DNA of 49,344 nucleotides from F23-B02 sp045601285 (GCA_045601285.1 JAZRZJ010000057.1:1-49344); one strand, 5' to 3'; positions 32,688 to 40,902 are shown, counted from the first letter of the stretch. Program-made: numbers and translations. The notes: a model not told the origin generated them from the sequence alone.

Positions 32688-32716
32688 TTTACAATTTGAA
32701 ATAAAGTGGTTATAAT
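32688..32716 (+). promoter_or_regulatory. Promoter of ireB
   Basis: TTTACA (32688-32693), a 17-base spacer and TATAAT (32711-32716). Confidence 0.8.
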
Positions 32717-32755
32717 AACATCAGTAAAATTATTCTGAATGGAGGGATTTTTACA

Positions 32756-33004
32756 ATGGAAGACATCACCAGGAAATTTGCCGCAATCGACAGCAAAACC
32801 GAGATGAGAGAAATACTGTCGTCCGTGTATAACTCTCTTAAGGTTAAGGGGTATAACCCCGTTAATCAGCTGGTGGGTTACATTCTTTCCGAGGACCCAA
32901 CATACATCACCAATTACAACAATGCACGCAGTCTCATCTGCCGCATTGACCGCGACGAGCTCATGCACGAGCTGCTTGTTAGCTATCTCGGAAAAGAAGA
33001 CTGA
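32756..33004 (+). CDS. ireB: IreB/UPF0297 regulatory phosphoprotein
   Basis: The 82-residue product is a clear UPF0297 member: NSLKVKGYNPVNQLVGYILSEDPTYITNYNNARSLICRIDRDELMHELL in three blocks. In Enterococcus, IreB is phosphorylated by the PASTA kinase IreK and modulates cephalosporin resistance. GGAGGG lies about 9 bases before the ATG. In many Firmicutes the gene is followed by ruvX and a DUF1292 gene. Here it has its own promoter and terminator, and a DUF1508 gene follows instead. Confidence 0.92.
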   Translation: MEDITRKFAAIDSKTEMREILSSVYNSLKVKGYNPVNQLVGYILSEDPTYITNYNNARSLICRIDRDELMHELLVSYLGKED

Positions 33005-33010
33005 AAATCC

Positions 33011-33050
33011 ACGGCAAATCTGCGTTGAATTACAGATTTGCCGTATTTTT
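33011..33050 (+). terminator. Terminator of ireB
   Basis: ACGGCAAATCTG pairs with CAGATTTGCCGT around ten bases, followed by ATTTTT. Confidence 0.85.
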
Positions 33051-33084
33051 AAATCAGAAAAATATAATATATGGAGGTATTCCC

Positions 33085-33459
33085 ATGGGCAAATTCGTAG
33101 TCAAGGAAGTTAAGTCCGGCATTAAGTTCGATCTTAAGGCAGGCAACGGCGAAATCATTGCCACTTCCGAAGTTTACACCACCGAATCCGCTTGCATGAA
33201 CGGCATTGAGAGCGTTAAGAAGAATGCTCCGGTCGCGGCAATCGAAGACCAGACTGTTGAAAACTTCGAGGTTCAGAAGCACCCCAAGTTCGAGGTTTAC
33301 ACCGACAAAGCAGGTGAATTCCGCTTCCGTCTCAAAGCAACCAACGGCCAGATCATTGCTGTCGGCGAAGGCTACAAGGCAAAGGCAGGCTGTCTCAACG
33401 GCATTGCAAGCATCGTAAAGAATGCTCCCGAAGCAGCAATCGTAAAGGAAGAAGCATAA
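33085..33459 (+). CDS. Tandem DUF1508 (YegP-like) protein
   Basis: The start is ATG 33085 (MGKFVVKEVKSGIKFDLKA), 7 bases after GGAGG. The 124-residue protein consists of two DUF1508 repeats, about 1-58 and 65-120. Each has the pattern F-L-A-NG-I-A-E-Y-..-CMNGI(E/A)S(V/I)KNAP-AAI. The function of the family (YegP of E. coli) is not established. It is a single-gene unit with a strong terminator shared with crcB on the other strand. Confidence 0.88.
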   Translation: MGKFVVKEVKSGIKFDLKAGNGEIIATSEVYTTESACMNGIESVKKNAPVAAIEDQTVENFEVQKHPKFEVYTDKAGEFRFRLKATNGQIIAVGEGYKAKAGCLNGIASIVKNAPEAAIVKEEA

Positions 33460-33470
33460 TTTCTATAATA

Positions 33471-33505
33471 AAAAATCCACGGTCATCTGACCGTGGATTT
33501 TTTAT
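33471..33505. terminator. Bidirectional terminator between DUF1508 gene and crcB
   Basis: AAAAATCCACGGTCA pairs with TGACCGTGGATTTTT around TC-like loop bases, with A and T runs on both sides. Confidence 0.88.
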
Positions 33506-33509
33506 TGTC

Positions 33510-33875
33510 TTAATGTATTATCGACTGCGCAAGGAATATTGACGCAACACCGAGAATAAGGCTGAGCAGGACATAAGCCAGGGCAAGCCATGTATTTCCG
33601 TTCTGCATCAAGCTCTGTGCTTCGTAGGCGAAGGTTGAGAATGTGGTAAAGCCTCCGCACACACCGACCTTAAGCATAAGAATAACTTTCGGGTCTATGG
33701 AGCTGCTTTTTGCAGCTGCCGCCGCAATAAGTCCGAGCGCAAAGCTGCCCAGAATATTGATGATAAGAGTTTTCAGCGGAAAACCGTTTGCTGCTTCAAT
33801 GGGCAGAAGTCCCACAAGATAACGCAGAACCGAGCCCGCAAAGCCGCCAAGACCTACAAAAATGCAATTGAGCAT
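33510..33875 (-). CDS. crcB: Fluoride channel CrcB/FluC
   Basis: The 121-residue, four-segment membrane protein shows the FluC pattern: GGFAGSVLRYLVG (N-terminal GR motif), LIINILGSFALG (conserved Asn in the pore helix), VGVCGGFTTFSTFAYEA (TM3 break and Phe box). Dimeric FluC exports fluoride. Only one crcB is present here, so it would act as a homodimer. A consensus promoter lies so close that the leader is only about 25 bases, too short for a fluoride riboswitch. Confidence 0.93.
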   Translation of the reverse strand: MLNCIFVGLGGFAGSVLRYLVGLLPIEAANGFPLKTLIINILGSFALGLIAAAAAKSSSIDPKVILMLKVGVCGGFTTFSTFAYEAQSLMQNGNTWLALAYVLLSLILGVASIFLAQSIIH

Positions 33876-33904
33876 ATAATCACTTACCTTTTTCAGATGC
33901 TCCG

Positions 33905-33933
33905 ATTATACAATTCTCCGGTTCAATAGTCAA
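33905..33933 (-). promoter_or_regulatory. Promoter of crcB
   Basis: On the minus strand TTGACT (33928-33933), a 17-base spacer and TATAAT (33905-33910). Confidence 0.85.
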
Positions 33934-34002
33934 CAAAATAACTTTTATTGACACCGTGTGCGTTTATGGTAAAATTTTTGTATTCTTTTTGGAGTTGGTG
34001 CT

Positions 34003-34698
34003 ATGAAAAAAACTTTTCTGTACGCGCTGAAGCACAGCTTCCCCATAGGCATAAGCTGGATTCCCGTTGCGCTTGCCTACGGCGTGCTCATGGCCAGCGC
34101 GGGCTACAATTTTCTGTGGACGGGCGCCGTAAGTCTGGTTGTACACGCAGGCTCCCTTCAGTTTCTTATGGTGAGCTTTTTCACGGGGCTCGAGTCCTAC
34201 ATCACCGTTGCAATTATGGCATTGCTGATAAACAGCCGCCACATTTTCTACGGTCTGCCCTTTATTGAAAAATTCCGTGAGTTCGGCGGCTGGAAATATT
34301 TTCTCATCTATTCCCTTTCCGATGAAAATTTCTCCCTGCACTGCTCTCACGATTTCGGCGAGGGCGTAAATGAAAAATGGGCATACGTTATAACCGCGGC
34401 ACTGCTTGTTTTCTATTGGATGGCGCTTTCCATGTTGGGCGCACTCATCGGTTCGCTCATTCCCTTTGACACAACGGGCATTGATTTTGCCCTGACCGCG
34501 CTTTTCATCATAATACTCATTGATCAGCTCAAGGGCAGCGACACGGCGCTTCCCGCTCTGCTCGCCTTTGCCTCAAGCATAATCTGCCTTGCTGTCATCG
34601 GCGCACAGAACTTCATTCTCCCCTCACTTGTTATAACAGTTGCTTTGCTCGTGGCGTTCCGCAGCCGACTTGAGAGCGCGAAAAAGGAGGCGGAATGA
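34003..34698 (+). CDS. azlC: AzlC-family branched-chain amino acid exporter subunit
   Basis: The 231-residue membrane protein has the AzlC pattern: SFPIGISWIPVALAYGVLM, GAVSLVVHAGSLQFLMV, NSRHIFYGLPF, LSDENFSLH. With its small partner AzlD it exports branched-chain amino acids or analogues; the exact substrate is not visible. Its TGA overlaps the azlD start (ATGA), so the two are translationally coupled. Confidence 0.92.
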   Translation: MKKTFLYALKHSFPIGISWIPVALAYGVLMASAGYNFLWTGAVSLVVHAGSLQFLMVSFFTGLESYITVAIMALLINSRHIFYGLPFIEKFREFGGWKYFLIYSLSDENFSLHCSHDFGEGVNEKWAYVITAALLVFYWMALSMLGALIGSLIPFDTTGIDFALTALFIIILIDQLKGSDTALPALLAFASSIICLAVIGAQNFILPSLVITVALLVAFRSRLESAKKEAE

Positions 34699-35030
34699 TG
34701 GAAATTAATCTCACCCGTACTCTGATAGTAATCGCAATATGCGTTGCCTGTACCCAGCTTGAACGCGCACTACCCTTCCTGATATTCCGCGGAAAAGAAG
34801 TCCCGTCTGTCATAAAATATCTCGGCAAGGTGCTTCCCATGGCAATCATGGCAACGCTGATTATCTACTGCATCAAGGGCATAAGCTTTACCTCCGTCGG
34901 CGGCTGGCTGCCCTACATCATCGCAAGTGCCGTCACCGCAGGGCTTCATCTGTGGCGCGGCAATACGCTGCTGAGCATCTTCGGCGGCACCGCCTGCTAT
35001 ATGATACTCATTCAGCTGGTGTTTATTTAA
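34695..35030 (+). CDS. azlD: AzlD-family exporter subunit
   Basis: The 111-residue protein has three or four hydrophobic helices and the AzlD pattern ACTQLERALPFLIF, VIKYLGKVLPMAIMATL, AGLHLWRGNTLLSIFGGTACYM. It overlaps azlC by four bases, with GGAGG ending the azlC frame as its ribosome binding site. Two adjacent ATG codons (34695, 34698) are possible starts. Confidence 0.92.
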   Translation: MMEINLTRTLIVIAICVACTQLERALPFLIFRGKEVPSVIKYLGKVLPMAIMATLIIYCIKGISFTSVGGWLPYIIASAVTAGLHLWRGNTLLSIFGGTACYMILIQLVFI

Positions 35031-35035
35031 AGCAT

Positions 35036-35079
35036 AAAAAACCACCGTTCATTGAATTAAACAATGAACGGTGGTTTTT
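35036..35079. terminator. Bidirectional terminator between azlD and the AGCS symporter
   Basis: AAAAACCACCGTTCATTG pairs with CAATGAACGGTGGTTTTT around AATTAAA-like bases. Confidence 0.9.
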
Positions 35080-35089
35080 GTTTTGGAAA

Positions 35090-36523
35090 TTACTTGTCGC
35101 TCAGTCTTTCGGGCTTCTTTGCATTCTTTGCAGAAGCAATTACAATGCCGGAAAGCGCCAGCAGAGCGATTACGTTGGGGATGACCATGAGGTTGTTGAA
35201 CATATCGGTGAGCTCCCATACGAGATCGTTGGAGAGAACGGAGCCCAGGAAGATAAACACGATTGCGACGATGGAGTAAGGCAGAACAGCCTTCTTGCCG
35301 AAGAGGTATTCAATATTGATGCGGCCGAAGAAGTTCCAGCCCACGATGGTGGAGAATGCGAAGAAGATGAGGCATACCGCAACAAAAATGTTGCCGATGT
35401 TTTCACCGAACACGCTGCCGAAGGCAAGCTGTGCAAGGTTTGTCTTTACGATTTCAAGAGCGCTGAGGTTTTCTTCGCTGGTGATAACGCCTGCGAGCTT
35501 TCCGTCGCCGACATACATGGTGGAGATAACAACAAGTGCGGTCATGGTGAGGACGATGAAGGTATCAATGAAAACACCCATCATTGCAACAACGCCCTGC
35601 TCGTGAGGAGTCTTGACCTTTGCCTGTGCGTGTGCGTGAGGAGTGGAGCCCATACCGGCTTCATTGGAGAAGAGGCCGCGCTTTGCGCCCTGGGTGATTG
35701 CCGCATAGATCGCCGCGCCGATGCCGCCGCCGAGAACTGCGGTGGGATTAAAGGCACACTTGAAGATAAGTCCAAAGGTTTCGGGGATATACTCGATGCG
35801 GCAGGCGATGATGATGAGACCGCCGATTATGTACAGAACAGCCATAATAGGAACGATCTTTTCGGTTACGGCTGCAATGCGCTGAACGCCGCCGATGAAA
35901 ATGACCGCTGCAATGATGCAGAGGAGAACGCCGATGACCCATGCAGGAATACCGAATGCGGTGCTGCAGCTTTCGCCGATGGAGTTGGACTGAACCATTG
36001 CGCCCATGAAGCCCAGGGCAAGAATGATTGCAACTGCAAAGAAGCCTGCAAGGAACTTGCCGAAGCCGCCCTTGAATGCGTGCTTGATGTAGTAAACAGG
36101 GCCGCCGGCTACGGTTCCGTCATCGTTTACCTTGCGGGTGGACTGGGCAAGCACAGCCTCGGCATATATGGTCGCCATGCCGAAGAAGGCAATTATCCAC
36201 ATCCAGAAGATAGCGCCGGGACCGCCGATGAGGATCGCGCCGCAGGCACCGACAATATTACCCGTACCGACCTGAGCCGCAATTGCGGTAGTCAGGGCCT
36301 GGAAGGAGCTTATGCCGCCCTCATGCTTGCCGCCACGCATGCTGAAGTTTCCGAAAACTCCGCGCCACGCTTCGCCGAAGCATCTGACCTGAATAAATCT
36401 GGTCTTGATCGTGAACCACAGGCCGCAGACCACAAGCAGAATAACCAGTGTGTAGTTTGACAGATAGTTGTTGATGTCGCAGACTATGCCGTATATGGCC
36501 TGCTCAATCGCTTCAAAATTCAT
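35090..36523 (-). CDS. Sodium:alanine/glycine symporter (AGCS family)
   Basis: The start is ATG 36523 (MNFEAIEQAIYGIVCD), 7 bases after GGAGG. The 477-residue protein has about 11 membrane segments and the AGCS signatures: GGISSFQALTTAIAAQVGTGNIVG, GGPGAIFWMWIIAFFGMAT, GAKRGLFSNEAGMGSTPHAHA. It couples sodium to uptake of alanine or glycine. The glycine riboswitch directly upstream argues that glycine is a physiological substrate or signal. Confidence 0.93.
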   Translation of the reverse strand: MNFEAIEQAIYGIVCDINNYLSNYTLVILLVVCGLWFTIKTRFIQVRCFGEAWRGVFGNFSMRGGKHEGGISSFQALTTAIAAQVGTGNIVGACGAILIGGPGAIFWMWIIAFFGMATIYAEAVLAQSTRKVNDDGTVAGGPVYYIKHAFKGGFGKFLAGFFAVAIILALGFMGAMVQSNSIGESCSTAFGIPAWVIGVLLCIIAAVIFIGGVQRIAAVTEKIVPIMAVLYIIGGLIIIACRIEYIPETFGLIFKCAFNPTAVLGGGIGAAIYAAITQGAKRGLFSNEAGMGSTPHAHAQAKVKTPHEQGVVAMMGVFIDTFIVLTMTALVVISTMYVGDGKLAGVITSEENLSALEIVKTNLAQLAFGSVFGENIGNIFVAVCLIFFAFSTIVGWNFFGRINIEYLFGKKAVLPYSIVAIVFIFLGSVLSNDLVWELTDMFNNLMVIPNVIALLALSGIVIASAKNAKKPERLSDK

Positions 36524-36544
36524 TTTCCGTACCTCCAATTACTC

Positions 36545-36577
36545 AAAAAATAAAAACGCTGCTGATATTTCAGCAGC
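36545..36577 (-). terminator. Expression-platform terminator of the glycine riboswitch
   Basis: On the minus strand GCTGCTGA pairs with TCAGCAGC around four bases, followed by GTTTTTATTTTTT, between the aptamer and the AGCS ribosome binding site. Confidence 0.8.
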
Positions 36578-36604
36578 TCCGGAGTAATTAAGAAAACATA
36601 CATA

Positions 36605-36855
36605 CGATGCTTCCTCTGTCCTTTGGCCTGAGAGATTCGGCTTGCGCCTTACACCTTCGGCACCCGGAAGCAAGAACTGAATCATTCACCATCGGCAGCT
36701 TGCGTCTGTTTCCGCTCCAAATTCGTTACTTTTTCTTGAAATACACAAAGTATTCCTGCAAAAAAGATGCCTTTTTGGAGCAAAAACATCCTGCAATCCG
36801 CTCTCGGTAAATAATTCATCCCTTACTTTGGGATTCTCCAGAGCTTCCTCCACCC
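36605..36855 (-). promoter_or_regulatory. Glycine riboswitch with an enlarged P3 arm
   Basis: On the minus strand the 5' part GGAAGCTCTGGAGAATCC (36849-36832) and the 3' part AATCTCTCAGG-CCAAAGGACAGAGG (about 36638-36612) form P1 (CUCUG/CAGAG) and P2. The conserved core GGTGCCGAAGGTGTAAGG lies at 36665-36647. These are the hallmark strings of the glycine aptamer. I see one aptamer, not the usual tandem pair. Its P3 region spans about 165 bases instead of about 20-40, because it contains an 80-bp palindrome. A terminator and the AGCS symporter gene follow. Confidence 0.85.
36708..36787. repeat. 80-bp palindromic element inside the glycine riboswitch
   Basis: On the minus strand the left arm begins GTTTTTGCTCCAAAAAGG and ends GCAGGAATAC; the reverse complement of the right arm begins GTTTCCGCTCCAAATTCG and ends TTGAAATAC. 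The arms have equal length with scattered mismatches, around ACAAA. The centre (GCAGGAATAC to GTATTTCAAG) is close to that of the element at 49229-49338 (GCGGGGAATAC to GTATTTCCAAG). Confidence 0.7.
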
Positions 36856-37001
36856 CCAGTTTCCTAAGATTCTTGGGGTTTCAACGGATTATGTAGTGAG
36901 TTTATCACGGTAAATCAATAATGTCAACAGATATATATAAGTTAAAAAATAGATTATTGAAGCTCTTCCTATTTTGCCCTTTATAACAGCCCTCGGACGT
37001 C

Positions 37002-37703
37002 CTACAACGGCTGTTTTTTTATCTGGGTCCATTTACGCGGATACTTCGGGTGAGTGGGCTTGATTTTTTCAACAATTACAATGCTGTGGTAAATGTCAGT
37101 TCCGGGGATCGCATAGCTGACGGTTTCCTTAATTCTGCCGCCCAGGAGCCTGACGGCGTTCTCCGCCTCTTTAAGCTCCTCCGCACAGTCGGGTCCCTTC
37201 ATAGCTGCAAACACGCCGCCGAGCTTAAGGAAGGGCAGGCATAACTCACACAGCACATTAAGACGGGCAACGGCACGGCTTGTGGCAACATCAAAGGTAC
37301 CGTCCATTTCTGCTGCCGCTTCCTCCGCTCTTGCGTGGATACAGTTTATCTTCTCAAGCTCAAGCCTTTCGCACAGCTCGGAGAGAAAATCAATTCTCTT
37401 GTTGAGGGAGTCGAGCAGTACAAATTCCGCCGACGGTTCAAGAATTTTCAGCACCATGCCGGGAAATCCCGCACCTGTTCCCACATCAATAACCCGCTTG
37501 CCGCCGAGGTCAACGGCACCGAGCATGGCGGCACAGTCAAGAAAATGCAGGCGCGCAACGTCCTCCTCTCCGCTTATGGCGGTGAGGTTCATGACCTTGT
37601 TGCGCTCCTCAAGATATTCAAAATAAGTCTTCAGCTTATGACAGGCAGTTTCGGAAGCCTCAACACCAAGCTCCGCAAAGCCCTGAGTCAGAATTTCATT
37701 CAT
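37002..37703 (-). CDS. rsmG: 16S rRNA m7G527 methyltransferase
   Basis: The 233-residue product (start ATG 37703, with GGTGAT just upstream; a GTG three codons earlier is possible) has the RsmG pattern: NLTAI near the N-terminus, RLHFLDCAAML, the SAM-binding VIDVGTGAGFPGMVLKI and TSRAVARLNVLCELCLPFLK. It methylates G527 of 16S rRNA. It is often next to mnmG or parAB, which are not seen here. Confidence 0.94.
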   Translation of the reverse strand: MNEILTQGFAELGVEASETACHKLKTYFEYLEERNKVMNLTAISGEEDVARLHFLDCAAMLGAVDLGGKRVIDVGTGAGFPGMVLKILEPSAEFVLLDSLNKRIDFLSELCERLELEKINCIHARAEEAAAEMDGTFDVATSRAVARLNVLCELCLPFLKLGGVFAAMKGPDCAEELKEAENAVRLLGGRIKETVSYAIPGTDIYHSIVIVEKIKPTHPKYPRKWTQIKKQPL

Positions 37704-37714
37704 AATAATCACCG

Positions 37715-37750
37715 TAAAAAAATGAGCTGCGAATCAATCGCAACTCATTT
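37715..37750 (-). terminator. Terminator of the cell wall hydrolase gene
   Basis: On the minus strand AATGAG-TGCGA pairs with TCGCA-CTCATT around a TTGAT loop, followed by seven T, just before rsmG. Confidence 0.8.
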
Positions 37751-37775
37751 TAACATATCATTATCCTTTAATCAA

Positions 37776-38612
37776 TCACCTGAAGAAATTGTGTCCCGCG
37801 ATGGTGCAGACGTAGGTTGCAATATCGGCAACCGCGCCATAGCGTCCCACCTGGAAGAACAGCGCATCGCCGACGGTGTTGTAGCCCTCAAGCGTAAGCT
37901 TTGCACACACAACGCTTATTTCGTAGGGGTCACCGTAGATAACACCGTTCATAGCCGGTGAAAACTGTCCCGGCTGGAAGATGACGTCCTTGACGGTATC
38001 GGGAAAACGTTCGCTTGCAACACGGTTAAGTACAACATTGCCGACAGCAATTTGTCCTTTGACGGGCTGATTACCGGACTCCCATGTGATAATTCTGGAC
38101 AGCCAGTAAAGGTCGTCAGCGTCGTAGAACTCATCGCCACTCATAAGGATTGCTTCATTTGCCGTGCCGAGTTCAATGCCTCCGTTTTCACCGTCCATGC
38201 TGATGCTCAGACTGAAAATCTTAGCTACAACGTCAACGGGGAATACCGCGGAGCCGTTGATCTCGGAATAACCGTTGGGCAGGTAAAGGTATCTTCCGTT
38301 GGCACAGAGATATTCATCACCTTCGCCAACAGTGATTTCAATGCCCGCAACCGAAATTGTAAGTATATTTGTATCTGTATTATAATCGGTTTCCGCCTCA
38401 TATCCGAGAACACCGCACACGGACTCAAGGGAAACATAAGTTTCCCCGCCGATAACATAGCCGCGGCATGAGAGCATACCGTCAACATAGACGGGTGTTT
38501 CGGTATAACCGGCTTCTTCCGCCTCATCTGCCAGCGCGGAGCCGCAGCATAAGACGCACAGCAAACAGACAACGAATACGAGTATTAAATTGAACCTGAA
38601 CTTTTTGCTCAT
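37776..38612 (-). CDS. Cell wall hydrolase, SleB/CwlJ-like, with copper amine oxidase-type N-domain
   Basis: The 278-residue secreted protein has a signal peptide (hydrophobic to about residue 28, SALADEA). Residues about 38-130 resemble the copper amine oxidase N-terminal-like domain common in secreted clostridial proteins (VYVDGMLSCRGYVIGGETYVSLESVCGVLGYEAETDY in blocks). Residues about 160-278 are a Hydrolase_2/SleB domain (LYWLSRIITWESGNQPVKGQIAVGNVVLNRV, with the likely catalytic Glu, then PGQFSPAMNG). SleB-type lytic transglycosylases open spore cortex peptidoglycan, so a sporulation or germination role is plausible. Confidence 0.88.
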   Translation of the reverse strand: MSKKFRFNLILVFVVCLLCVLCCGSALADEAEEAGYTETPVYVDGMLSCRGYVIGGETYVSLESVCGVLGYEAETDYNTDTNILTISVAGIEITVGEGDEYLCANGRYLYLPNGYSEINGSAVFPVDVVAKIFSLSISMDGENGGIELGTANEAILMSGDEFYDADDLYWLSRIITWESGNQPVKGQIAVGNVVLNRVASERFPDTVKDVIFQPGQFSPAMNGVIYGDPYEISVVCAKLTLEGYNTVGDALFFQVGRYGAVADIATYVCTIAGHNFFR

Positions 38613-38979
38613 ATAACGCTCCTGTCTAAAATGATGGTTCGGCGCTTTTACCGAACAATTTGCCTATTACATTTAGGCATATCAATTATATCGAAACAAA
38701 TAATGCCACTTCAATAGTAGTCTTGCACAATTTAGCCATGTCGAATTTGTGCATTATCAACATACAAGCAGTTAAAAAACCCCTAAACCGCAAGATTTAG
38801 GGGTTAATAATTATACTAAAGCACAGCATTTTGTGCTTAATTTTCATTCGTCAAGTTGCACAATAATTTAAAATCGACAACATTTTTCAAAAAAACCGTA
38901 AAAATTATTACAAATATTAATCAAGTGTATAACGTTACGTAAACCTATTTTGTTATTCAAAATTATTATGTAAACTAAT
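38613..38979. other. AT-rich intergenic region
   Basis: No gene is visible. It contains a small hairpin TGCACAA/TTGTGCA (about 38724-38754), the TSCPD-gene terminator, and an AT-rich tract (38820-38980). Confidence 0.5.
38774..38806 (-). terminator. Terminator downstream of the TSCPD gene
   Basis: On the minus strand AACCCCTAAA pairs with TTTAGGGGTT around TCTTGCGG, followed by TTTT. It lies about 170 bases after the TSCPD stop. Confidence 0.75.
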
Positions 38980-39231
38980 TTAGCAATTTTCTATGCACTT
39001 TTTAAGTGCTTTTGCAAGTTGGTCAGGGCAGGAAGTGTCCTTGAAACCGCATCGGATTCCCTCCAGCTTACTGATGGTTTCCTCAACGCTCATCCCCACA
39101 ACAAGCCTTGATATTCCTTGAAGATTGCCGCTGCAGCCGCCGATGACCACCACTTTTTGTATAATTCCGTTTTCGACATCAATGTCCATCTTCTGCGAAC
39201 AAACGCCTCTCGGTCTGTATGTAATATGCAT
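38980..39231 (-). CDS. TSCPD-domain protein (TIGR03905 type)
   Basis: The start is ATG 39231 (MHITYRPRGVCSQKMDI), 7 bases after AAGGAG. The 83-residue product matches the short stand-alone TSCPD family: YRPRGVCS, GGCSGNLQGISRLVVGMS, GIRCGFKDTSCPDQLAKAL. The domain also occurs at the C-terminus of B12-dependent ribonucleotide reductases, where its cysteines probably bind metal. The role of the stand-alone form is unknown. Confidence 0.9.
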   Translation of the reverse strand: MHITYRPRGVCSQKMDIDVENGIIQKVVVIGGCSGNLQGISRLVVGMSVEETISKLEGIRCGFKDTSCPDQLAKALKKCIENC

Positions 39232-39377
39232 TTTTATCTCCTTATTTGCATTTTTATGTGATTTACATAACTTAGTTATCACGTCATTTTTACCATAAGT
39301 ATATTAATATCTGCGGAGTGTTAAGTCAATACTATTTTGCTTTCTGCGGGCATAGGCTTGTTCAAGGGAGGTGTAGC

Positions 39378-40337
39378 ATGAAAAAAGTCAGAAGATTAAT
39401 TGCTCTTATTGCGGTTGCGGCGCTTATTGTTTTTGCCGTAAAGTGCGGCGGCTTCACAAAGCTGAAGGAGGCGCTTTCCGGTGATTTTAATTTTCGCAAT
39501 TCAATAAGCCTTGAAATTGAGCCCACAGAGCTTCCCATGTCCTCCCCTGCTCCAACGCCCTCGCCGAGTGCAAGCCCCGGTCCGGATATTCTTCCCACCA
39601 CTATTTCCGGCGGACTTGTAATTAAGAATGCAACCTCCTATACCATTGACGTATCCGAACTCACAGCTCAGGGCTGTTCAATTACCCTGCAGGCAGGTCA
39701 GCCGCAGATTCTCATAATACATACCCACTCCAGCGAAGCCTACTCTCCCGCAGGTCTTGATAAATATGTTGCCTCCGGCACAAGCCGCACCCTCGACCCC
39801 GATTACAATGTCATTCGCGTCGGCGACGAGCTTGAGAGGATTTTTGAGGAATACGGCCTTAACGTAATCCACGACCGAGAGATATACGATTATCCCAGCT
39901 ATACCGGCTCCTACTCACGAAGCGGCGAGGCCGCCCAGAGCTATCTTGAGCAGTATCCTACTATTAAAATAATAATAGACCTGCATCGCGATGCTCTCGG
40001 TTCCGACGATGTTATATATAAGGTCGTTGCAGATGAAACGGGCGTCTGCGCATCGCAGATAATGCTTCTTGTGGGAACCGATGACAGCGGACTTGAACAC
40101 CCGAATTGGCAGCAGAACCTGCGTCTTGCTCTGTACATACAGAATGCGGTCATCTCGGAGTATCCCACGCTCATGCGTCCCGTTCAGGTCGTGTCGGCAC
40201 GTTATAACCAGCATCTCACGCCAGGCTCCATGATTCTCGAAGTGGGCAGCAGCGGAAACACTCTTCAGGAGGCACTTGCGGCGATCCGTCTTTTCGGAAG
40301 AACCGCCGGACCCGCCCTTGCTGAGCTGATTGAATGA
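39378..40337 (+). CDS. spoIIP: Stage II sporulation protein P
   Basis: The start is ATG 39378 (MKKVRRLIALIAV), 6 bases after GGGAGGTG. The 319-residue product has an N-terminal membrane anchor (about 7-24), a Pro/Ser linker (about 55-72: PAPTPSPSASPGP) and the SpoIIP domain with ILIIHTHSSEAY, DLHRDA and ILEVGSSGNTLQEA. In sporulating bacteria SpoIIP, with SpoIID and SpoIIM, removes septal peptidoglycan during engulfment, using its amidase/endopeptidase activity. Together with the FtsK/SpoIIIE and SleB-like genes it supports a spore-forming host. Confidence 0.93.
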   Translation: MKKVRRLIALIAVAALIVFAVKCGGFTKLKEALSGDFNFRNSISLEIEPTELPMSSPAPTPSPSASPGPDILPTTISGGLVIKNATSYTIDVSELTAQGCSITLQAGQPQILIIHTHSSEAYSPAGLDKYVASGTSRTLDPDYNVIRVGDELERIFEEYGLNVIHDREIYDYPSYTGSYSRSGEAAQSYLEQYPTIKIIIDLHRDALGSDDVIYKVVADETGVCASQIMLLVGTDDSGLEHPNWQQNLRLALYIQNAVISEYPTLMRPVQVVSARYNQHLTPGSMILEVGSSGNTLQEALAAIRLFGRTAGPALAELIE

Positions 40338-40385
40338 TTTTTCCCTATGCGGTCAATAATAAGCATAAAAGCATGGAGGAATAAC

Positions 40386-40814
40386 ATGAAAGTTTTTGAT
40401 TTAATGAGCGACAGCACAATCACCGTAGGTGTCTCCGAGCCCGTAACTGCGGCAGCAAGACTCATGCGGCAGTACAACATAGGCGCCGTACCCGTATGCG
40501 ATGACAAAGGACATCTCCGCGGAATGATAACCGACCGGGATATAGTGATAAGATGCACGGCGCTTGATAAAGCCGCAAAGGATACAAAGGTATCCGATGT
40601 CATGACACGGGGCGCGATCACAATTGATGACCGTGCCCATGTAAGCGAAGCCGCAAGGCTCATGGCTGATGCACAGGTACGCAGACTGCCCGTCTGCCGC
40701 GACGGAGTTCTTGTGGGCATGCTGTCTCTCGCAGACCTGGCGAGAAGCTCCGATTGCGACACCGAGGCCGCCGAAGCGCTGTGTGAAATCTCAAAAAACG
40801 TCCGCAGAATCTGA
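40386..40814 (+). CDS. CBS-domain-pair protein
   Basis: The start is ATG 40386, 6 bases after GGAGG. The 142-residue cytosolic protein consists of two CBS motifs (about 5-58 and 69-120): VTAAARLMRQYNIGAVPVCD, GMITDRDIVIR; VSEAARLMADAQVRRLPVCRDG, GMLSLADLAR. CBS pairs bind adenine nucleotides and regulate partners or act alone as sensors. No enzymatic domain is fused. It lies 48 bases after spoIIP and may be co-transcribed. Confidence 0.9.
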   Translation: MKVFDLMSDSTITVGVSEPVTAAARLMRQYNIGAVPVCDDKGHLRGMITDRDIVIRCTALDKAAKDTKVSDVMTRGAITIDDRAHVSEAARLMADAQVRRLPVCRDGVLVGMLSLADLARSSDCDTEAAEALCEISKNVRRI

Positions 40815-40866
40815 AAAAGCTGAGACAAAGGGCGAACAAATTGGTATTAAATATCCCATACTTCAC

Positions 40867-40902
40867 AAAAATCCGGCAATGCTGTTGCATTGCCGGATTT
40901 TT
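40867..40902. terminator. Bidirectional terminator between the CBS and RHH genes
   Basis: AAAAATCCGGCAATGC pairs with GCATTGCCGGATTTTT around TGTT-like bases. Confidence 0.88.

Noticed and set aside
33876..33910. Possible fluoride riboswitch before crcB
   Set aside because: The consensus promoter leaves a leader of only about 25 bases, too short for the aptamer.
34952..36460. 502-codon open frame on the plus strand
   Set aside because: Antisense shadow of the AGCS symporter; composition is Cys/His/Asn-rich and not protein-like.
36985..37020. Hairpin AACAGCC/GGCTGTT with a T run as a terminator
   Set aside because: The T run is on the plus strand, where no gene precedes it, and it overlaps the rsmG 3' end; role unclear.
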